This document shows, piece after piece, positions 36,805 through 50,001 of a DNA stretch of 64,000 bases. Each line of letters opens with the position of its first letter. Position 1 is the stretch's first letter. Both the position numbers and the translations under genes were made by a program. The stretch is from Brenneria roseae subsp. roseae (GTDB taxonomy: Bacteria; Pseudomonadota; Gammaproteobacteria; Enterobacterales; Enterobacteriaceae): assembly GCF_003115845.1 (NCBI RefSeq), contig NZ_KZ819028.1:228360-292359 (forward strand), read 5' to 3'. The notes under the pieces are model-generated. The model was not told where the DNA came from and ran no database searches. It saw only the letters and a list, made by a program, of their open reading frames with translations.

Positions 36805-37257
36805 ATGGTGAATGTGGTGGGTATTGATCACCTTGCCATTCGCGTGAGTGATTTGGAACGGTCGAAACATTTTTATGATCGCGTCCTCAGCTTCCTGGGA
36901 TTCACGATTGAGTGGGAGTTCGATCGCGTGATCGGCTGGAACAATGGCGAAACTATGTTCTGGATTACCGAGGCAGACGCGCAAGGCCGTAAACACCAGC
37001 ACCGGACAGGTGATGTGGGATATCATCATTACGCATTCGAGGTAGAGAAACGTGAGGATGTTGATGCGCTTTATACCTTTCTTCAGCAAGAAAGCGTGAC
37101 GATCGTGGATGCGCCAGCCGACTATCCCGATTACGGCGAGGGGTATTACGCGGTTTATTTTCTCGATCCAGACGGATTAAAGCTGGAGGTGATGTTTTTC
37201 CTGGAAAAACAGAAGCGACGCGCACTGAAGGCTGCACGGCGACATCCTGACGCCTAA
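36805..37257 (+). CDS. VOC-superfamily (glyoxalase/dioxygenase fold) protein
   Basis: This 150-residue protein has the two beta-alpha-beta-beta-beta modules of the vicinal oxygen chelate fold. Metal-ligand positions are visible: H9 in GIDHLAIRV, the central HHYAFEV (about residue 75) and E128 in GLKLEVMF. Substrate and reaction cannot be told. AAAGGAG lies just before the ATG. It stands alone on the plus strand between glmU and atpC, convergent with atpC, and ends before a shared terminator. Confidence 0.82.
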   Translation: MVNVVGIDHLAIRVSDLERSKHFYDRVLSFLGFTIEWEFDRVIGWNNGETMFWITEADAQGRKHQHRTGDVGYHHYAFEVEKREDVDALYTFLQQESVTIVDAPADYPDYGEGYYAVYFLDPDGLKLEVMFFLEKQKRRALKAARRHPDA

Positions 37258-37316
37258 AAACGTTTTTCAACGTCGCTTGCGGCGGCCCGCAGGGTGACGG
37301 GCAGGACACCCGTTAT

Positions 37317-37351
37317 AAAAAAAGCCAGTCAGTTGATATTGACTGGCTTTT
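37317..37351. terminator. Bidirectional terminator of the atp operon
   Basis: AAAAGCCAGTCA (37320-37331) and TGACTGGCTTTT (37340-37351) form a perfect 12-bp stem with an 8-nt loop, with A and T runs on both sides. It serves atpC on the minus strand and the VOC gene on the plus strand. Confidence 0.9.
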
Positions 37352-37371
37352 GTTTATCAGACGCTTATCTG

Positions 37372-37794
37372 TTACATCGCTTTTCTGGTCAGTTCGATAA
37401 CGCGCAGCTTCGCAATTGCTTTGGTCAGCTCTGCGGAAGCCTGAGCATAATCCACATCGCCATGCGAGTTACGGATATGCTCTTCAGCTTTACGTTTCGC
37501 TTCCAACGCACGCGCTTCATCCAGATCCTGCCCACGGATGGCGGTATCTGACAGTACCGTTACCATATTCGGCTGCACCTCAAGGACGCCGCCGGACAGG
37601 TAGATATACTCTTCTTCGCCGTGCTGTTTAACAATACGAACCATACCAGGTTTAATGGCAGTGAGCAGAGGGGCATGTCCCGGATAAATACCCAGTTCGC
37701 CTTCGCTCCCCGTCACCTGGATTTTCTGTACCAGACCGGAGAACATTTGCTGTTCCGCACTAACGACATCCAGATGGTAAGTCATAGCAGCCAT
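37372..37794 (-). CDS. atpC: F1F0 ATP synthase epsilon subunit
   Basis: This 140-residue subunit of the F1 stalk couples rotation and inhibits ATP hydrolysis. It has the N-terminal beta-sandwich ([36 protein letters not shown]) and the C-terminal helical hairpin (about 90-140). GGAGGG precedes the ATG. It is the last gene of the atp operon, 19 bp after atpD. Confidence 0.98.
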   Translation of the reverse strand: MAAMTYHLDVVSAEQQMFSGLVQKIQVTGSEGELGIYPGHAPLLTAIKPGMVRIVKQHGEEEYIYLSGGVLEVQPNMVTVLSDTAIRGQDLDEARALEAKRKAEEHIRNSHGDVDYAQASAELTKAIAKLRVIELTRKAM

Positions 37795-37813
37795 ATCACC
37801 CTCCTACAAGGCG

Positions 37814-40107
<2,294 letters not shown>

Positions 40108-40160
40108 CTTTTGCTTCTCCTCAATGCCTTGCGGCCTGCTTTACAGCAGGCCACCGGGCG

Positions 40161-41702
40161 TTACCAGGACTGGGTTGCCTTAAAAGTATCGAGGATATTC
40201 TTAAACTTGCCCTCGATCTCATCGTTATAAGCGCCAGTCTGGTCGATTTGTTGCAGAAGTTCGCCATGCTCGCGATCTGCATAAGCCAGCAGTGCCGCTT
40301 CAAAGCTACCGACTTTTGCCAGATCGACGTCTTCCAGATAACCACGTTCCGCCGCAAACAGAACCAGAGACTGCTGCGCGACAGACATCGGCGCATACTG
40401 TTTCTGTTTCAGCAACTCGGTCACTTTCTGACCATGGCTTAACTGTTTACGCGTTGCATCGTCAAGATCGGATGCAAACTGAGAAAACGCGGCCAGTTCA
40501 CGATACTGTGCCAGCGCGGTACGGATACCACCGGACAGTTTTTTCATGATCTTGGTCTGTGCCGCGCCGCCCACACGAGATACGGAGATCCCCGGGTTAA
40601 CCGCAGGACGGATACCGGCGTTAAACAGATTGGATTCCAGGAAGATCTGACCATCGGTAATGGAAATGACGTTGGTCGGAACAAACGCCGAAACGTCACC
40701 AGCCTGGGTTTCAATGATTGGCAAAGCAGTCAGAGAACCCGTTTTTCCTTTCACTTCACCCTTGGTGAAGGCTTCCACGTACTCAACGTTTACACGCGCA
40801 GCACGTTCCAGCAAGCGGGAGTGGAGATAGAAAACGTCACCCGGATAAGCTTCACGACCTGGCGGACGACGCAGCAGCAGGGAAATCTGACGATAAGCGA
40901 CGGCCTGTTTGGACAGGTCATCATAAATGATCAACGCATCTTCGCCACGGTCGCGGAAGTACTCGCCCATTGCGCAACCGGCATACGGCGCCAGATATTG
41001 CAGCGCGGCGGATTCAGATGCCGTCGCCACCACCACAATGGTGTTTTCCAGTGCGCCATGCTCTTCCAGTTTACGTACCACGTTGGAAATGGTGGACGCT
41101 TTCTGACCGATAGCGACGTACACACATTTGATGCCGGATTCACGCTGGTTGATGATGGCATCGATAGCCAGTGCGGTTTTACCCGTCTGACGGTCACCGA
41201 TGATCAATTCACGCTGACCACGACCGATCGGGATCATGGCGTCGACGGATTTATAACCCGTCTGCACCGGCTGATCGACGGACTGACGTTCGATAACGCC
41301 GGGCGCAATCGCTTCAACCGCAGAAAAACCGTCGTGATCCAATGGGCCTTTACCATCAATCGGCGCGCCCAGCGTGTTCACTACGCGCCCCAGCAAACCA
41401 CGGCCAACCGGTACTTCAAGAATACGGCCGGTACATTTTACTTTCATGCCTTCGGCCAGGTCCGCATACGGACCCATCACTACCGCACCAACGGAGTCGC
41501 GCTCCAGGTTCAGTGCAATCGCATAACGGTTGCCCGGCAGAGAAATCATCTCCCCCTGCATGACATCGGCAAGACCGTGAATGCGGATGATCCCGTCGCT
41601 GACGGAAACAATAGTACCTTCATTGTGAGCTTCGCTCACCACATTGAACTGAGCAATGCGCTGCTTGATCAGTTCGCTGATTTCGGTGGAATTCAGTTGC
41701 AT
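40161..41702 (-). CDS. atpA: F1F0 ATP synthase alpha subunit
   Basis: This 513-residue non-catalytic nucleotide-binding subunit has the P-loop [11 protein letters not shown] near residue 170 and the conserved arginine-finger region [12 protein letters not shown] near 370. The N-terminus [19 protein letters not shown] contacts the delta subunit. It lies between atpH (12 bp) and atpG. Confidence 0.99.
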   Translation of the reverse strand: MQLNSTEISELIKQRIAQFNVVSEAHNEGTIVSVSDGIIRIHGLADVMQGEMISLPGNRYAIALNLERDSVGAVVMGPYADLAEGMKVKCTGRILEVPVGRGLLGRVVNTLGAPIDGKGPLDHDGFSAVEAIAPGVIERQSVDQPVQTGYKSVDAMIPIGRGQRELIIGDRQTGKTALAIDAIINQRESGIKCVYVAIGQKASTISNVVRKLEEHGALENTIVVVATASESAALQYLAPYAGCAMGEYFRDRGEDALIIYDDLSKQAVAYRQISLLLRRPPGREAYPGDVFYLHSRLLERAARVNVEYVEAFTKGEVKGKTGSLTALPIIETQAGDVSAFVPTNVISITDGQIFLESNLFNAGIRPAVNPGISVSRVGGAAQTKIMKKLSGGIRTALAQYRELAAFSQFASDLDDATRKQLSHGQKVTELLKQKQYAPMSVAQQSLVLFAAERGYLEDVDLAKVGSFEAALLAYADREHGELLQQIDQTGAYNDEIEGKFKNILDTFKATQSW

Positions 41703-41714
41703 GCTCCAGTCCCC

Positions 41715-42248
41715 TTAAGACTGCAAGACGTCTGCCAGACGATCCAGACGACCGCGAATGCTGCCATCTATCACCATATCACCCGCGCGAATAACCACGC
41801 CGGCGATGACAGACTTATCAATTTTGCAATTCAGCTTCACTTTGCGTGACAGACGTTGTTCCATCGCGGCCGCTATCTTCGATAGCTGCTGCTCACTCAA
41901 CGCACTGGCAGAAATGACTTCGACATCAACCGTCGATTCCTGTGCTGCCCGCAGTTGAATAAATTGTTCCAGTACTTCAGGAAGCACCAGTAAACGTCCG
42001 TTCTCGGCCATCACCTTAATCAGGTTCTGACCGGCTTCATCAAGTTGATCACCACAAACGGCAATGAACGTTTTGGCCAGTTCGCTCGGTGCTACCGCAC
42101 CAGAAAGCAACTCGGCCATCTGATCGTTACGCGTTACTTCGGCCGTAAACGCCAGCATGGTCTGCCAGCGATCAATAACCTGATTCTCAACCGCAAAGTC
42201 AAAAGCTGCTTTGGCGTAGGGGCGAGCTACCGTGACAAATTCAGACAT
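41715..42248 (-). CDS. atpH: F1F0 ATP synthase delta subunit
   Basis: This 177-residue peripheral-stalk subunit has the N-terminal six-helix domain ([13 protein letters not shown]) and the C-terminal motif [22 protein letters not shown]. It joins the b-dimer to the top of the alpha3beta3 head. It is 14 bp from atpF. Confidence 0.98.
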   Translation of the reverse strand: MSEFVTVARPYAKAAFDFAVENQVIDRWQTMLAFTAEVTRNDQMAELLSGAVAPSELAKTFIAVCGDQLDEAGQNLIKVMAENGRLLVLPEVLEQFIQLRAAQESTVDVEVISASALSEQQLSKIAAAMEQRLSRKVKLNCKIDKSVIAGVVIRAGDMVIDGSIRGRLDRLADVLQS

Positions 42249-42262
42249 CGGCCCCTCCCTCC

Positions 42263-42733
42263 TTACAGTTCAGCGACCAGTTTATCAACGATGTCGCTGT
42301 TAGCAGCTTCATCCACGGAACGTTCAATAATTTTCTCGGCACCGGCAATAGCCAACATGGCGACTTGCTTACGCAACTCTTCACGCGCACGTTTACGTTC
42401 GGCTTCAATTTCAGCCTGCGCTTGCGCCACAATCTTGTTACGTTCAGCTTCCGCTTCAACTTTAGCTTCATCCAGGATCTGAGCGCGGCGTTTGTTCGCC
42501 TGCTCAATGATAACCTGTGCATCCGCTTTGGCTTTTTTCAGTTGGTCTGTCGCATTGGCCTGCGCTAAGTTCAAATCTTTTTTGGCACGTTCAGCAGAAG
42601 CCAGACCGTCAGCAATTTCTTTCTGACGCTTCTCGATGGCAGCCATAATTGGCGGCCATACGTACTTCATGCAGAACCAGACAAACAGGACGAACGCAAT
42701 GGCTTGGCCGAGGATTGTTGCATTAATATTCAC
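42263..42733 (-). CDS. atpF: F1F0 ATP synthase b subunit
   Basis: This 156-residue peripheral-stalk subunit has one N-terminal membrane span ([20 protein letters not shown]) and a long charged helical coiled coil. It begins with GTG, as in E. coli. Two copies link the a subunit in the membrane to the delta subunit. It is separated from atpE by 65 bp. Confidence 0.98.
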   Translation of the reverse strand: MNINATILGQAIAFVLFVWFCMKYVWPPIMAAIEKRQKEIADGLASAERAKKDLNLAQANATDQLKKAKADAQVIIEQANKRRAQILDEAKVEAEAERNKIVAQAQAEIEAERKRAREELRKQVAMLAIAGAEKIIERSVDEAANSDIVDKLVAEL

Positions 42734-42798
42734 AGCACAATGCCTCTTTCAAAGTTAAATAAGTTGATGTTTCCAACCCCAGCAGAAAACATTTCCGC

Positions 42799-43056
<258 letters not shown>

Positions 43057-43087
43057 TCAGTTAAAACGTTATTGTGTTGAAAGAAAA

Positions 43088-44273
<1,186 letters not shown>

Positions 44274-44365
44274 GACGTTCGCTCTCTCCGTACCTTCCAG
44301 AGGTATGCTGAATGACGTATAAAACTGCCTTTACACCATTGAGTCAAGCAGCAAAAAACGAGCAA

Positions 44366-44393
44366 ATTATACGGGTCATACCTGCGAATTCAA
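44366..44393 (-). promoter_or_regulatory. Predicted atp operon promoter
   Basis: On the minus strand TTGAAT (44393-44388) and TATAAT (44371-44366) are separated by 16 bp. The -10 hexamer is perfect. It lies about 93 bp upstream of the atpI ATG. A second weaker pair (TTGACT with a TTTTAT-type hexamer) follows about 25 bp downstream. Confidence 0.7.
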
Positions 44394-44895
44394 TCGATAA
44401 GTAGCGAAAAGGTGAACAATTATTTAAATTTCTTTCTGGAGCCTCGTTTTTACTAACTATCATCATCACACCAACGTGGCGGCATTCATTTCTAAAGGCT
44501 TCTAATGTGTGATATGACTCACATAAAAGCATGCCGAACTATTTATAGCCTATTGCGTTTTTTTTTGTCTTTAGCAAAAAAAGGGGTTTATTTTATTTAA
44601 TTTCAATAGATTATAAAAAAACACAATCAAAACACCTGATAAACGCGGTTTCAACCATCTATTGACATTATTGATATTATTTTTTTACTCAATTAACAAA
44701 AAAGCAGCTAACTTTTGACAACGTTGATTTATTTTCGCCCGTTATTATTCAATATGAAAGCAATCCAAACGCCGGAAAAAAACCTCATATGTAAAAATTA
44801 GGTGATCTCCGGTAGCTGGCGAACGCATATTTATTCCGTCTATGAGTCGGTACGGGTAATGCAATTAGTTATAATTTTTTTGATAAAAAGCAAAA
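44394..44895. other. About 500-bp AT-rich gap between rsmG and the atp promoter
   Basis: No gene is supported here. The sequence is strongly AT-rich with long A and T runs (for example 44560-44720), which would favour bent DNA or nucleoid-protein binding. A gap of similar size separates gidB and atpI in E. coli. A 62-codon minus-strand frame at 44344-44532 overlaps the promoter and is not called. Confidence 0.6.
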
Positions 44896-45516
44896 TTAGT
44901 TTGGTTTAAGTACCACCAAATGACGCTCACCTGCCAATTCCGGCACTGACAAACGGATCGCCTGTTCCAGCTCAACGCCTTGCGGCAGAGCAGACAGTTC
45001 ATCCTCAGGCAGGATTCCTTTTAACGCATAAAAACGCCCAGAAGGTCTGGCGGGCAAATGACGGCACCACTCGACCATATCCTGCAAAGAAGCGAAGGCG
45101 CGGCTGATTACGCCGTCAAAAGGCGGTTCAGCGTCAAAATCTTCCACCCGGCTCTGTACCGGCGTAATGTTTTCAAGCTTTAATTCATGCTGTACCTGAC
45201 GCAAAAAGCGGATGCGTTTTCCCAGGCTGTCCAACAGCGTAAAATGCGATTCAGGCCGCATAATCGCCAGAGGAACGCCCGGTAAGCCCGGACCCGTCCC
45301 CACATCAATAAAATTTTGCCCCTGCAAATAGGGTTCAACCACGATGCTGTCCATGATATGACGGACCAGCATTTGTCTGGGATCGCGAACGGAAGTCAGG
45401 TTATAGGCCTTATTCCATTTATTCAGCATCTCAACATACTGTATCAGCAAGTGTTTTTGCTTATCTGAGATCACAATCCCAGCACGGTTCAGCAGATTAT
45501 CGAGAGTGTTGTGCAC
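44896..45516 (-). CDS. rsmG: 16S rRNA (guanine-527-N7)-methyltransferase
   Basis: This 206-residue SAM enzyme methylates G527 of 16S rRNA. It has the N-terminal helical part with [15 protein letters not shown] and the SAM motif [16 protein letters not shown] near residue 70. The start is GTG with AGGGAT at good spacing, giving [13 protein letters not shown] in place of the MLNKL start of E. coli. It lies 82 bp after mnmG. Confidence 0.95.
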   Translation of the reverse strand: MHNTLDNLLNRAGIVISDKQKHLLIQYVEMLNKWNKAYNLTSVRDPRQMLVRHIMDSIVVEPYLQGQNFIDVGTGPGLPGVPLAIMRPESHFTLLDSLGKRIRFLRQVQHELKLENITPVQSRVEDFDAEPPFDGVISRAFASLQDMVEWCRHLPARPSGRFYALKGILPEDELSALPQGVELEQAIRLSVPELAGERHLVVLKPN

Positions 45517-45552
45517 AAATAAGATCCCTGAAAATATTCATAGACGCTACAG

Positions 45553-45572
45553 ACAGCCGGATCACCGGCTGT
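45553..45572. other. Hairpin between mnmG and rsmG
   Basis: ACAGCCGG and CCGGCTGT form a perfect 8-bp stem with the loop ATCA. No U-tract follows on the minus strand, so it is more likely an RNA-processing or stability element between the two genes than a full terminator. Confidence 0.5.
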
Positions 45573-45598
45573 TCTGAGAGAGACAAGTGTACGCTAAA

Positions 45599-47488
45599 TC
45601 AGGCGCTGCGACGCAACAACCCTTGTTTTTTCAGCCATACCAGCAGAATAGAGATGGCGGCAGGGGTGATCCCCGAAATACGCGACGCCTGGCCAATGGA
45701 AGCAGGTTTGTGATCGTTCAGCTTGGCGATAACTTCATTGGACAGACCATTTACCTGACGATAATCCAGATCGACTGGCAGAATGGTATTTTCATTACGC
45801 AGCTGTTTTTCGATCTCGTCCTGCTGGCGGGCGATATAACCTTCGTATTTAACCTGGATTTCAACCTGTTCAGCGGCTTGTTCATCGGTCAACGCTGGCG
45901 CAAACAACGGCAGGTTGGTCAGCATGGCATAATCCACTTCCGGACGGCGCAACAGCTCTTCCCCATTTGATTCCCGCGACAGCGGCGTTTTAAGCAGGGA
46001 ATTGACCTGATCCCGTTGTTCCGACTGCGGATGAACCCGGATATCGCGTAAACGTTGACGCTCTTTCTCAATGCGTTCCAACTTCTCATTAAAACGAGCC
46101 CAGCGATTGTCGTCCACCATGCCCAGCTCGCGACCAATTTCCGTCAGACGCAGGTCGGCGTTGTCTTCACGCAGCATCAGACGATATTCGGCGCGCGAGG
46201 TAAACATGCGGTAGGGTTCTTTTGTCCCCAATGTGCAAAGGTCATCGACAAGTACGCCCAAATAGGCCTGATCGCGACGCGGAGACCAACCTTCCTGTTC
46301 GAAAGCCAGGCGGGCGGCGTTAAGTCCTGCCAGCATGCCCTGCGCCGCCGCTTCTTCGTAACCGGTTGTTCCATTGATTTGGCCAGCAAAGAACAGCCCA
46401 TGGATAAATTTATTTTCCAGAGTCGGTTTTAAATCTCGCGGATCGAAGAAATCGTACTCGATGGCATAACCCGGACGAACAATTCGCGCGTTCTCCATGC
46501 CTTTCATCGAACGGACAATCTGCCATTGCACATCGAACGGTAAACTGGTCGAAATGCCGTTTGGATAAATTTCATTGCTGGTCAGACCTTCTGGCTCCAG
46601 AAAGATCTGATGCGCATTACGATCGGCAAAACGCATCACCTTGTCTTCGATCGACGGGCAATAGCGCGGCCCGATCCCTTCAATGATCCCGGCATACATG
46701 GGGCTGCGATCCAGGTTATTGCGGATCACTTCATGCGTTTTTTCATTGGTATGCGTGATATAGCATGGCATCTGCGCCGGATGCTGGCCGGCATTACCCA
46801 GGAAAGAGAAAACCGGCATGGGGTTGTCGCCATGCTGCTGGGTCAATACGCTGAAATCGATTGTTCTGGCGTCAATACGCGGCGGCGTCCCGGTTTTAAG
46901 GCGATTTACCCGTAAAGGCAATTCACGCAGACGCCGCGCCAATGGGATGGATGGCGGATCGCCCGCACGTCCGCCGCTGTAATTATCCAGACCAATATGA
47001 ATTTTTCCGTCAAGGAAGGTGCCTACGGTTAAAACAACGGCGCTGGCACGGAATTTCAGCCCCATTTGGGTTACGGCACCCACCACACGATCGTTTTCAA
47101 CAATCAGATCGTCCACCGCCTGCTGGAAGATCATCAGGTTGGGTTGATTTTCCAGTGCGGTACGTACCGCCTGACGATACAGTACGCGATCGGCCTGAGC
47201 CCGTGTCGCTCTGACCGCGGGTCCTTTGCTGATGTTTAGTATCCTAAACTGAATGCCGGCCTGATCGACAGCGCGGGCCATCAGTCCCCCCATGGCATCG
47301 ATCTCTTTAACCAGATGGCCTTTCCCTATGCCGCCAACCGCCGGATTACAAGACATTTGTCCCAGCGTATCAATGTTATGCGTAAGTAAAAGGGTTTTGC
47401 GTCCCATTCGGGCTGAAGCCATGGCTGCTTCGGTTCCCGCATGACCGCCACCGATCACGATGACGTCAAATGGATCTGGATAAAACAT
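45599..47488 (-). CDS. mnmG: tRNA uridine-34 5-carboxymethylaminomethyl modification enzyme MnmG (GidA)
   Basis: This 629-residue FAD protein works with MnmE to modify the wobble uridine of several tRNAs. The FAD motif [11 protein letters not shown] is at about residues 12-22, and the conserved [22 protein letters not shown] follows. The C-terminal helical domain ends LLRRSA. The start at 47488 has AGGAG upstream and gives the E. coli length. It flanks oriC, with transcription running away from the origin. Confidence 0.98.
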   Translation of the reverse strand: MFYPDPFDVIVIGGGHAGTEAAMASARMGRKTLLLTHNIDTLGQMSCNPAVGGIGKGHLVKEIDAMGGLMARAVDQAGIQFRILNISKGPAVRATRAQADRVLYRQAVRTALENQPNLMIFQQAVDDLIVENDRVVGAVTQMGLKFRASAVVLTVGTFLDGKIHIGLDNYSGGRAGDPPSIPLARRLRELPLRVNRLKTGTPPRIDARTIDFSVLTQQHGDNPMPVFSFLGNAGQHPAQMPCYITHTNEKTHEVIRNNLDRSPMYAGIIEGIGPRYCPSIEDKVMRFADRNAHQIFLEPEGLTSNEIYPNGISTSLPFDVQWQIVRSMKGMENARIVRPGYAIEYDFFDPRDLKPTLENKFIHGLFFAGQINGTTGYEEAAAQGMLAGLNAARLAFEQEGWSPRRDQAYLGVLVDDLCTLGTKEPYRMFTSRAEYRLMLREDNADLRLTEIGRELGMVDDNRWARFNEKLERIEKERQRLRDIRVHPQSEQRDQVNSLLKTPLSRESNGEELLRRPEVDYAMLTNLPLFAPALTDEQAAEQVEIQVKYEGYIARQQDEIEKQLRNENTILPVDLDYRQVNGLSNEVIAKLNDHKPASIGQASRISGITPAAISILLVWLKKQGLLRRSA

Positions 47489-47598
47489 GGTACTGCTCCT
47501 CGCATGGTTGCGAATGATCGTTGCTTGCCTGGGGTGGGGGATTCTACTCAACTTTGTTCAAACGACCAAGCTCGTTGGATCGTCGTTAATTAAAGAAA

Positions 47599-47842
47599 GA
47601 TCTTTTTATTTAAAGATCTCTTTATTAGATCTCTTATTAGGATCGACATGTCCTGTGCATAAGTGTCTATTTACTTTTATGATCAATTAATTATCCGGGA
47701 TCACTAGCTGTGGACGATCGGTGATCCTATAACGTATAAGCTGGGATCTTAATGGCTAGTTATGCACAGGACGAAAAACGTACATGGGTTGTTATTGGGA
47801 TAACTACTGCTTTTACACCTAAATAAAGCATAGTTATCCACA
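47599..47842. other. oriC: Chromosomal replication origin oriC
   Basis: The region between mnmG and mioC aligns with E. coli oriC. Three AT-rich 13-mers are in tandem: 47599-47611 (GATCTTTTTATTT), 47615-47627 (GATCTCTTTATTA) and 47628-47640 (GATCTCTTATTAG). DnaA boxes follow: R1 47654-47662 (TGTGCATAA), R5/M 47709-47717 (TGTGGACGA), R2 47760-47768 (TTATGCACA), R3 47795-47803 (TTGGGATAA) and R4 47834-47842 (TTATCCACA). Many GATC sites are present for Dam and SeqA. R1 and R2 are identical and inverted, and only R4 matches the strong consensus exactly. Confidence 0.95.
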
Positions 47843-47864
47843 TTCAATCGCTGATTATTTCGCC

Positions 47865-48308
47865 TTATTTGAGTAAATCAGCCCAGGATCCCAGCCATAC
47901 TTCCGCTGGATCCTCGGGAATTTCATGTTCGGTAACGTCGATCTGCAATATCTCCCCGATCCTTTTTGCTCCCGACTGGGTCAGTACACGATCCGCTGTC
48001 TGGATCGCGCCGCAAAAGGTATCGTATTCTTTGCTGCCAATGCCGATAGCACCAAAACGAACCTGTGAAAGATCGGGTTTTTGTTGCTCCAACTGTTCAA
48101 ACAGCGGTTGCAGATTGTCGGGCAGTTCGCCGGCGCCATGCGTTGAGGTCACAACCAGCCAGAGACCCCTATCCGGTAGTTCATCCAGCTCGGGGCCATG
48201 CAGCATTTCAGTGGAGAAACCTTCTTTTTCCAGCAGTTCGGCCAAATGTTCAGCCACGTATTCCGCACCACCCAACGTACTGCCACTGATTAACGTAATG
48301 TCTGCCAT
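47865..48308 (-). CDS. mioC: Flavodoxin-like protein MioC
   Basis: This 147-residue FMN-binding protein has the flavodoxin phosphate-binding loop SGSTLGGAEYVAEHL near residue 8 and the later STHGAGELPDNL and GIGSKEYDTFCGA loops. In E. coli it supports biotin synthase as an electron carrier. It is transcribed toward oriC. The start at 48308 (MADITLISG) gives the family length. A DnaA box sits in its promoter region. Confidence 0.96.
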   Translation of the reverse strand: MADITLISGSTLGGAEYVAEHLAELLEKEGFSTEMLHGPELDELPDRGLWLVVTSTHGAGELPDNLQPLFEQLEQQKPDLSQVRFGAIGIGSKEYDTFCGAIQTADRVLTQSGAKRIGEILQIDVTEHEIPEDPAEVWLGSWADLLK

Positions 48309-48367
48309 AACCATCCCACCAGATAAAAGACGGGACATTGTACGCTGTGATCTGTCTGGGATCTACC

Positions 48368-48376
48368 TGTGGATAA
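48368..48376 (-). promoter_or_regulatory. DnaA box in the mioC promoter region
   Basis: TGTGGATAA on the plus strand is an exact consensus DnaA box (TTATCCACA on the minus strand), 60 bp upstream of the mioC start and just after the asnC stop. The same placement in E. coli lets DnaA repress mioC transcription into oriC. Confidence 0.85.
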
Positions 48377-48397
48377 TATGGGTATAGTAAAAAAGCC

Positions 48398-48859
48398 TTA
48401 TGGCGTGATGGTCCGCATAATGGGGTTCTGCAAGGAGATCAGCGTTTCTGTGGATTGGATTTCATCAATGGTCTGGATCTTGTTGATAAGTACATGTTGC
48501 AGGGCATCGATTGAACGACACATGACTTTAATAAAGATGCTGTAATGGCCTGTGGTGTAATAGGCTTCAACCACTTCTTCCAGATTGTTCAGTTTTTCCA
48601 GCGCGGAGGGATAGTCTTTGGCGCTTTTCAAAATGATACCGATAAAACAGCATACGTCATAACCCAGCTGCTTTGGATTTACGTCCACGCGCGTTCCGAC
48701 AATTATTCCTGCCTGTTTCATCTTTTCTACCCGAACGTGAATCGTACCTGGACTGACGGTAAACTGCTTTGCCAGTTCAGCATAAGGTGTCCGTGCATTT
48801 TCCATTAGTGCCGAAAGGATGCCGCGATCGAGATTATCGATCTGATAAATTTCCGCCAT
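48398..48859 (-). CDS. asnC: Transcriptional regulator AsnC
   Basis: This 153-residue Lrp/AsnC regulator has a winged helix-turn-helix at residues 5-60 (DNLDRGILSALMENARTPYA, VSPGTIHVRVEKMKQAG) and the AsnC ligand domain. It activates the divergent asnA when asparagine is low and represses itself. It is divergent from asnA across 149 bp containing a long palindrome. The third Lrp-family gene in the window, it is clearly the core asnC by sequence and position. Confidence 0.97.
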   Translation of the reverse strand: MAEIYQIDNLDRGILSALMENARTPYAELAKQFTVSPGTIHVRVEKMKQAGIIVGTRVDVNPKQLGYDVCCFIGIILKSAKDYPSALEKLNNLEEVVEAYYTTGHYSIFIKVMCRSIDALQHVLINKIQTIDEIQSTETLISLQNPIMRTITP

Positions 48860-48884
48860 TTTTCGCCTCCTGAATTATCAAATT

Positions 48885-48910
48885 ATCATTTTATAGCGCT
48901 ATAAAATGAT
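48885..48910. promoter_or_regulatory. 26-bp perfect palindrome, candidate AsnC site
   Basis: The sequence is a perfect palindrome centred on AGCGCT with arms ending ATCATTTTAT / ATAAAATGAT. It lies 26 bp upstream of asnC and 98 bp upstream of asnA. Its symmetry and place suggest the AsnC operator that controls both genes. Confidence 0.65.
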
Positions 48911-49008
48911 GGATTAAATCTATAAAGGCAATTTATCCATAAGATTATTGAATGGCACGTTGTTTTTATTGCTTAATGAGTGACTAAAGTGGTCAATGAG
49001 AAACGGCA

Positions 49009-50001
49009 ATGAAAAAACAGTACATTGAAAAACAACGGCAGATCAGCTTCGTCAAATCATTTTTCTCCCGCCAGCTGGAGCAGAAGCTGGGGCTGATTGA
49101 AGTTCAGGCGCCTATTCTCAGCCGCATCGGTGATGGTACTCAGGATAACCTGTCCGGTACGGAAAAAGCGGTACAGGTTAAAGTAAAAGCCTTACCCGAT
49201 GCTTCCTTTGAAGTGGTTCACTCTCTGGCTAAGTGGAAGCGCAAAACATTAGGCACTTACGACTTCGGCGCGAGTGAAGGGATCTATACTCACATGAAAG
49301 CCTTGCGCCCTGATGAAGATCGCCTCAGTCCGATCCACTCGGTGTATGTTGATCAGTGGGATTGGGAACGCGTGATGGGCGATGGCGAGCGCCATGTTGA
49401 CTACCTGAAATCGATCGTTACGCAAATCTATCAGGGAATTAAGGAAACGGAAGCCGCCGTTCATCAGGCTTTTGGCATTCAACCTTTCCTGCCGGATAAC
49501 ATTCAGTTTGTACATACTGAAACGTTGCTGGAGCGCTACCCCGATCTGGATGCAAAAGGACGTGAGCGCGCGATTGCCAGGGAACTGGGCGCCGTATTCC
49601 TGATAGGGATTGGCGGTAAGCTGTCCAGCGGTCAGTCCCACGATGTACGAGCGCCTGATTATGATGACTGGACCACGCCGGGAGAGCAGGGGCTGGCGGG
49701 GCTGAACGGTGATATCGTGGTATGGAACCCCGTTCTGAACGATGCTTTTGAAATTTCTTCCATGGGAATTCGTGTTGATGCCGCTACGCTGAAGCGTCAA
49801 TTGTCTCTGACACAGGATGAAGATCGTTTGAAACTGGAATGGCACCAGGCGCTGTTGCGCGGGGAAATGCCGCAGACCATCGGCGGCGGCATCGGTCAGT
49901 CACGACTGGTGATGCTGTTGCTGCAACTGTCTCATATCGGTCAGGTTCAGTGCGGTGTCTGGCCGCTGTCGGTGCGGGAGTCGGTTCCCGACCTGCTTTA
50001 A
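49009..50001 (+). CDS. asnA: Aspartate--ammonia ligase (asparagine synthetase A)
   Basis: This 330-residue cytoplasmic enzyme makes asparagine from aspartate, ammonia and ATP. It resembles class II aminoacyl-tRNA synthetases. Conserved segments are [33 protein letters not shown], the [10 protein letters not shown] motif and the final [15 protein letters not shown]. It is divergent from asnC. Its stop codon directly abuts the stop of the convergent viaA with no spacer. Confidence 0.98.
   Translation: MKKQYIEKQRQISFVKSFFSRQLEQKLGLIEVQAPILSRIGDGTQDNLSGTEKAVQVKVKALPDASFEVVHSLAKWKRKTLGTYDFGASEGIYTHMKALRPDEDRLSPIHSVYVDQWDWERVMGDGERHVDYLKSIVTQIYQGIKETEAAVHQAFGIQPFLPDNIQFVHTETLLERYPDLDAKGRERAIARELGAVFLIGIGGKLSSGQSHDVRAPDYDDWTTPGEQGLAGLNGDIVVWNPVLNDAFEISSMGIRVDAATLKRQLSLTQDEDRLKLEWHQALLRGEMPQTIGGGIGQSRLVMLLLQLSHIGQVQCGVWPLSVRESVPDLL

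Noticed and set aside
36661..37089. 142-codon minus-strand open frame opposite the VOC gene
   Set aside because: It overlaps the VOC gene, which has a clear family match and a strong ribosome site; the antisense frame has no recognisable family.
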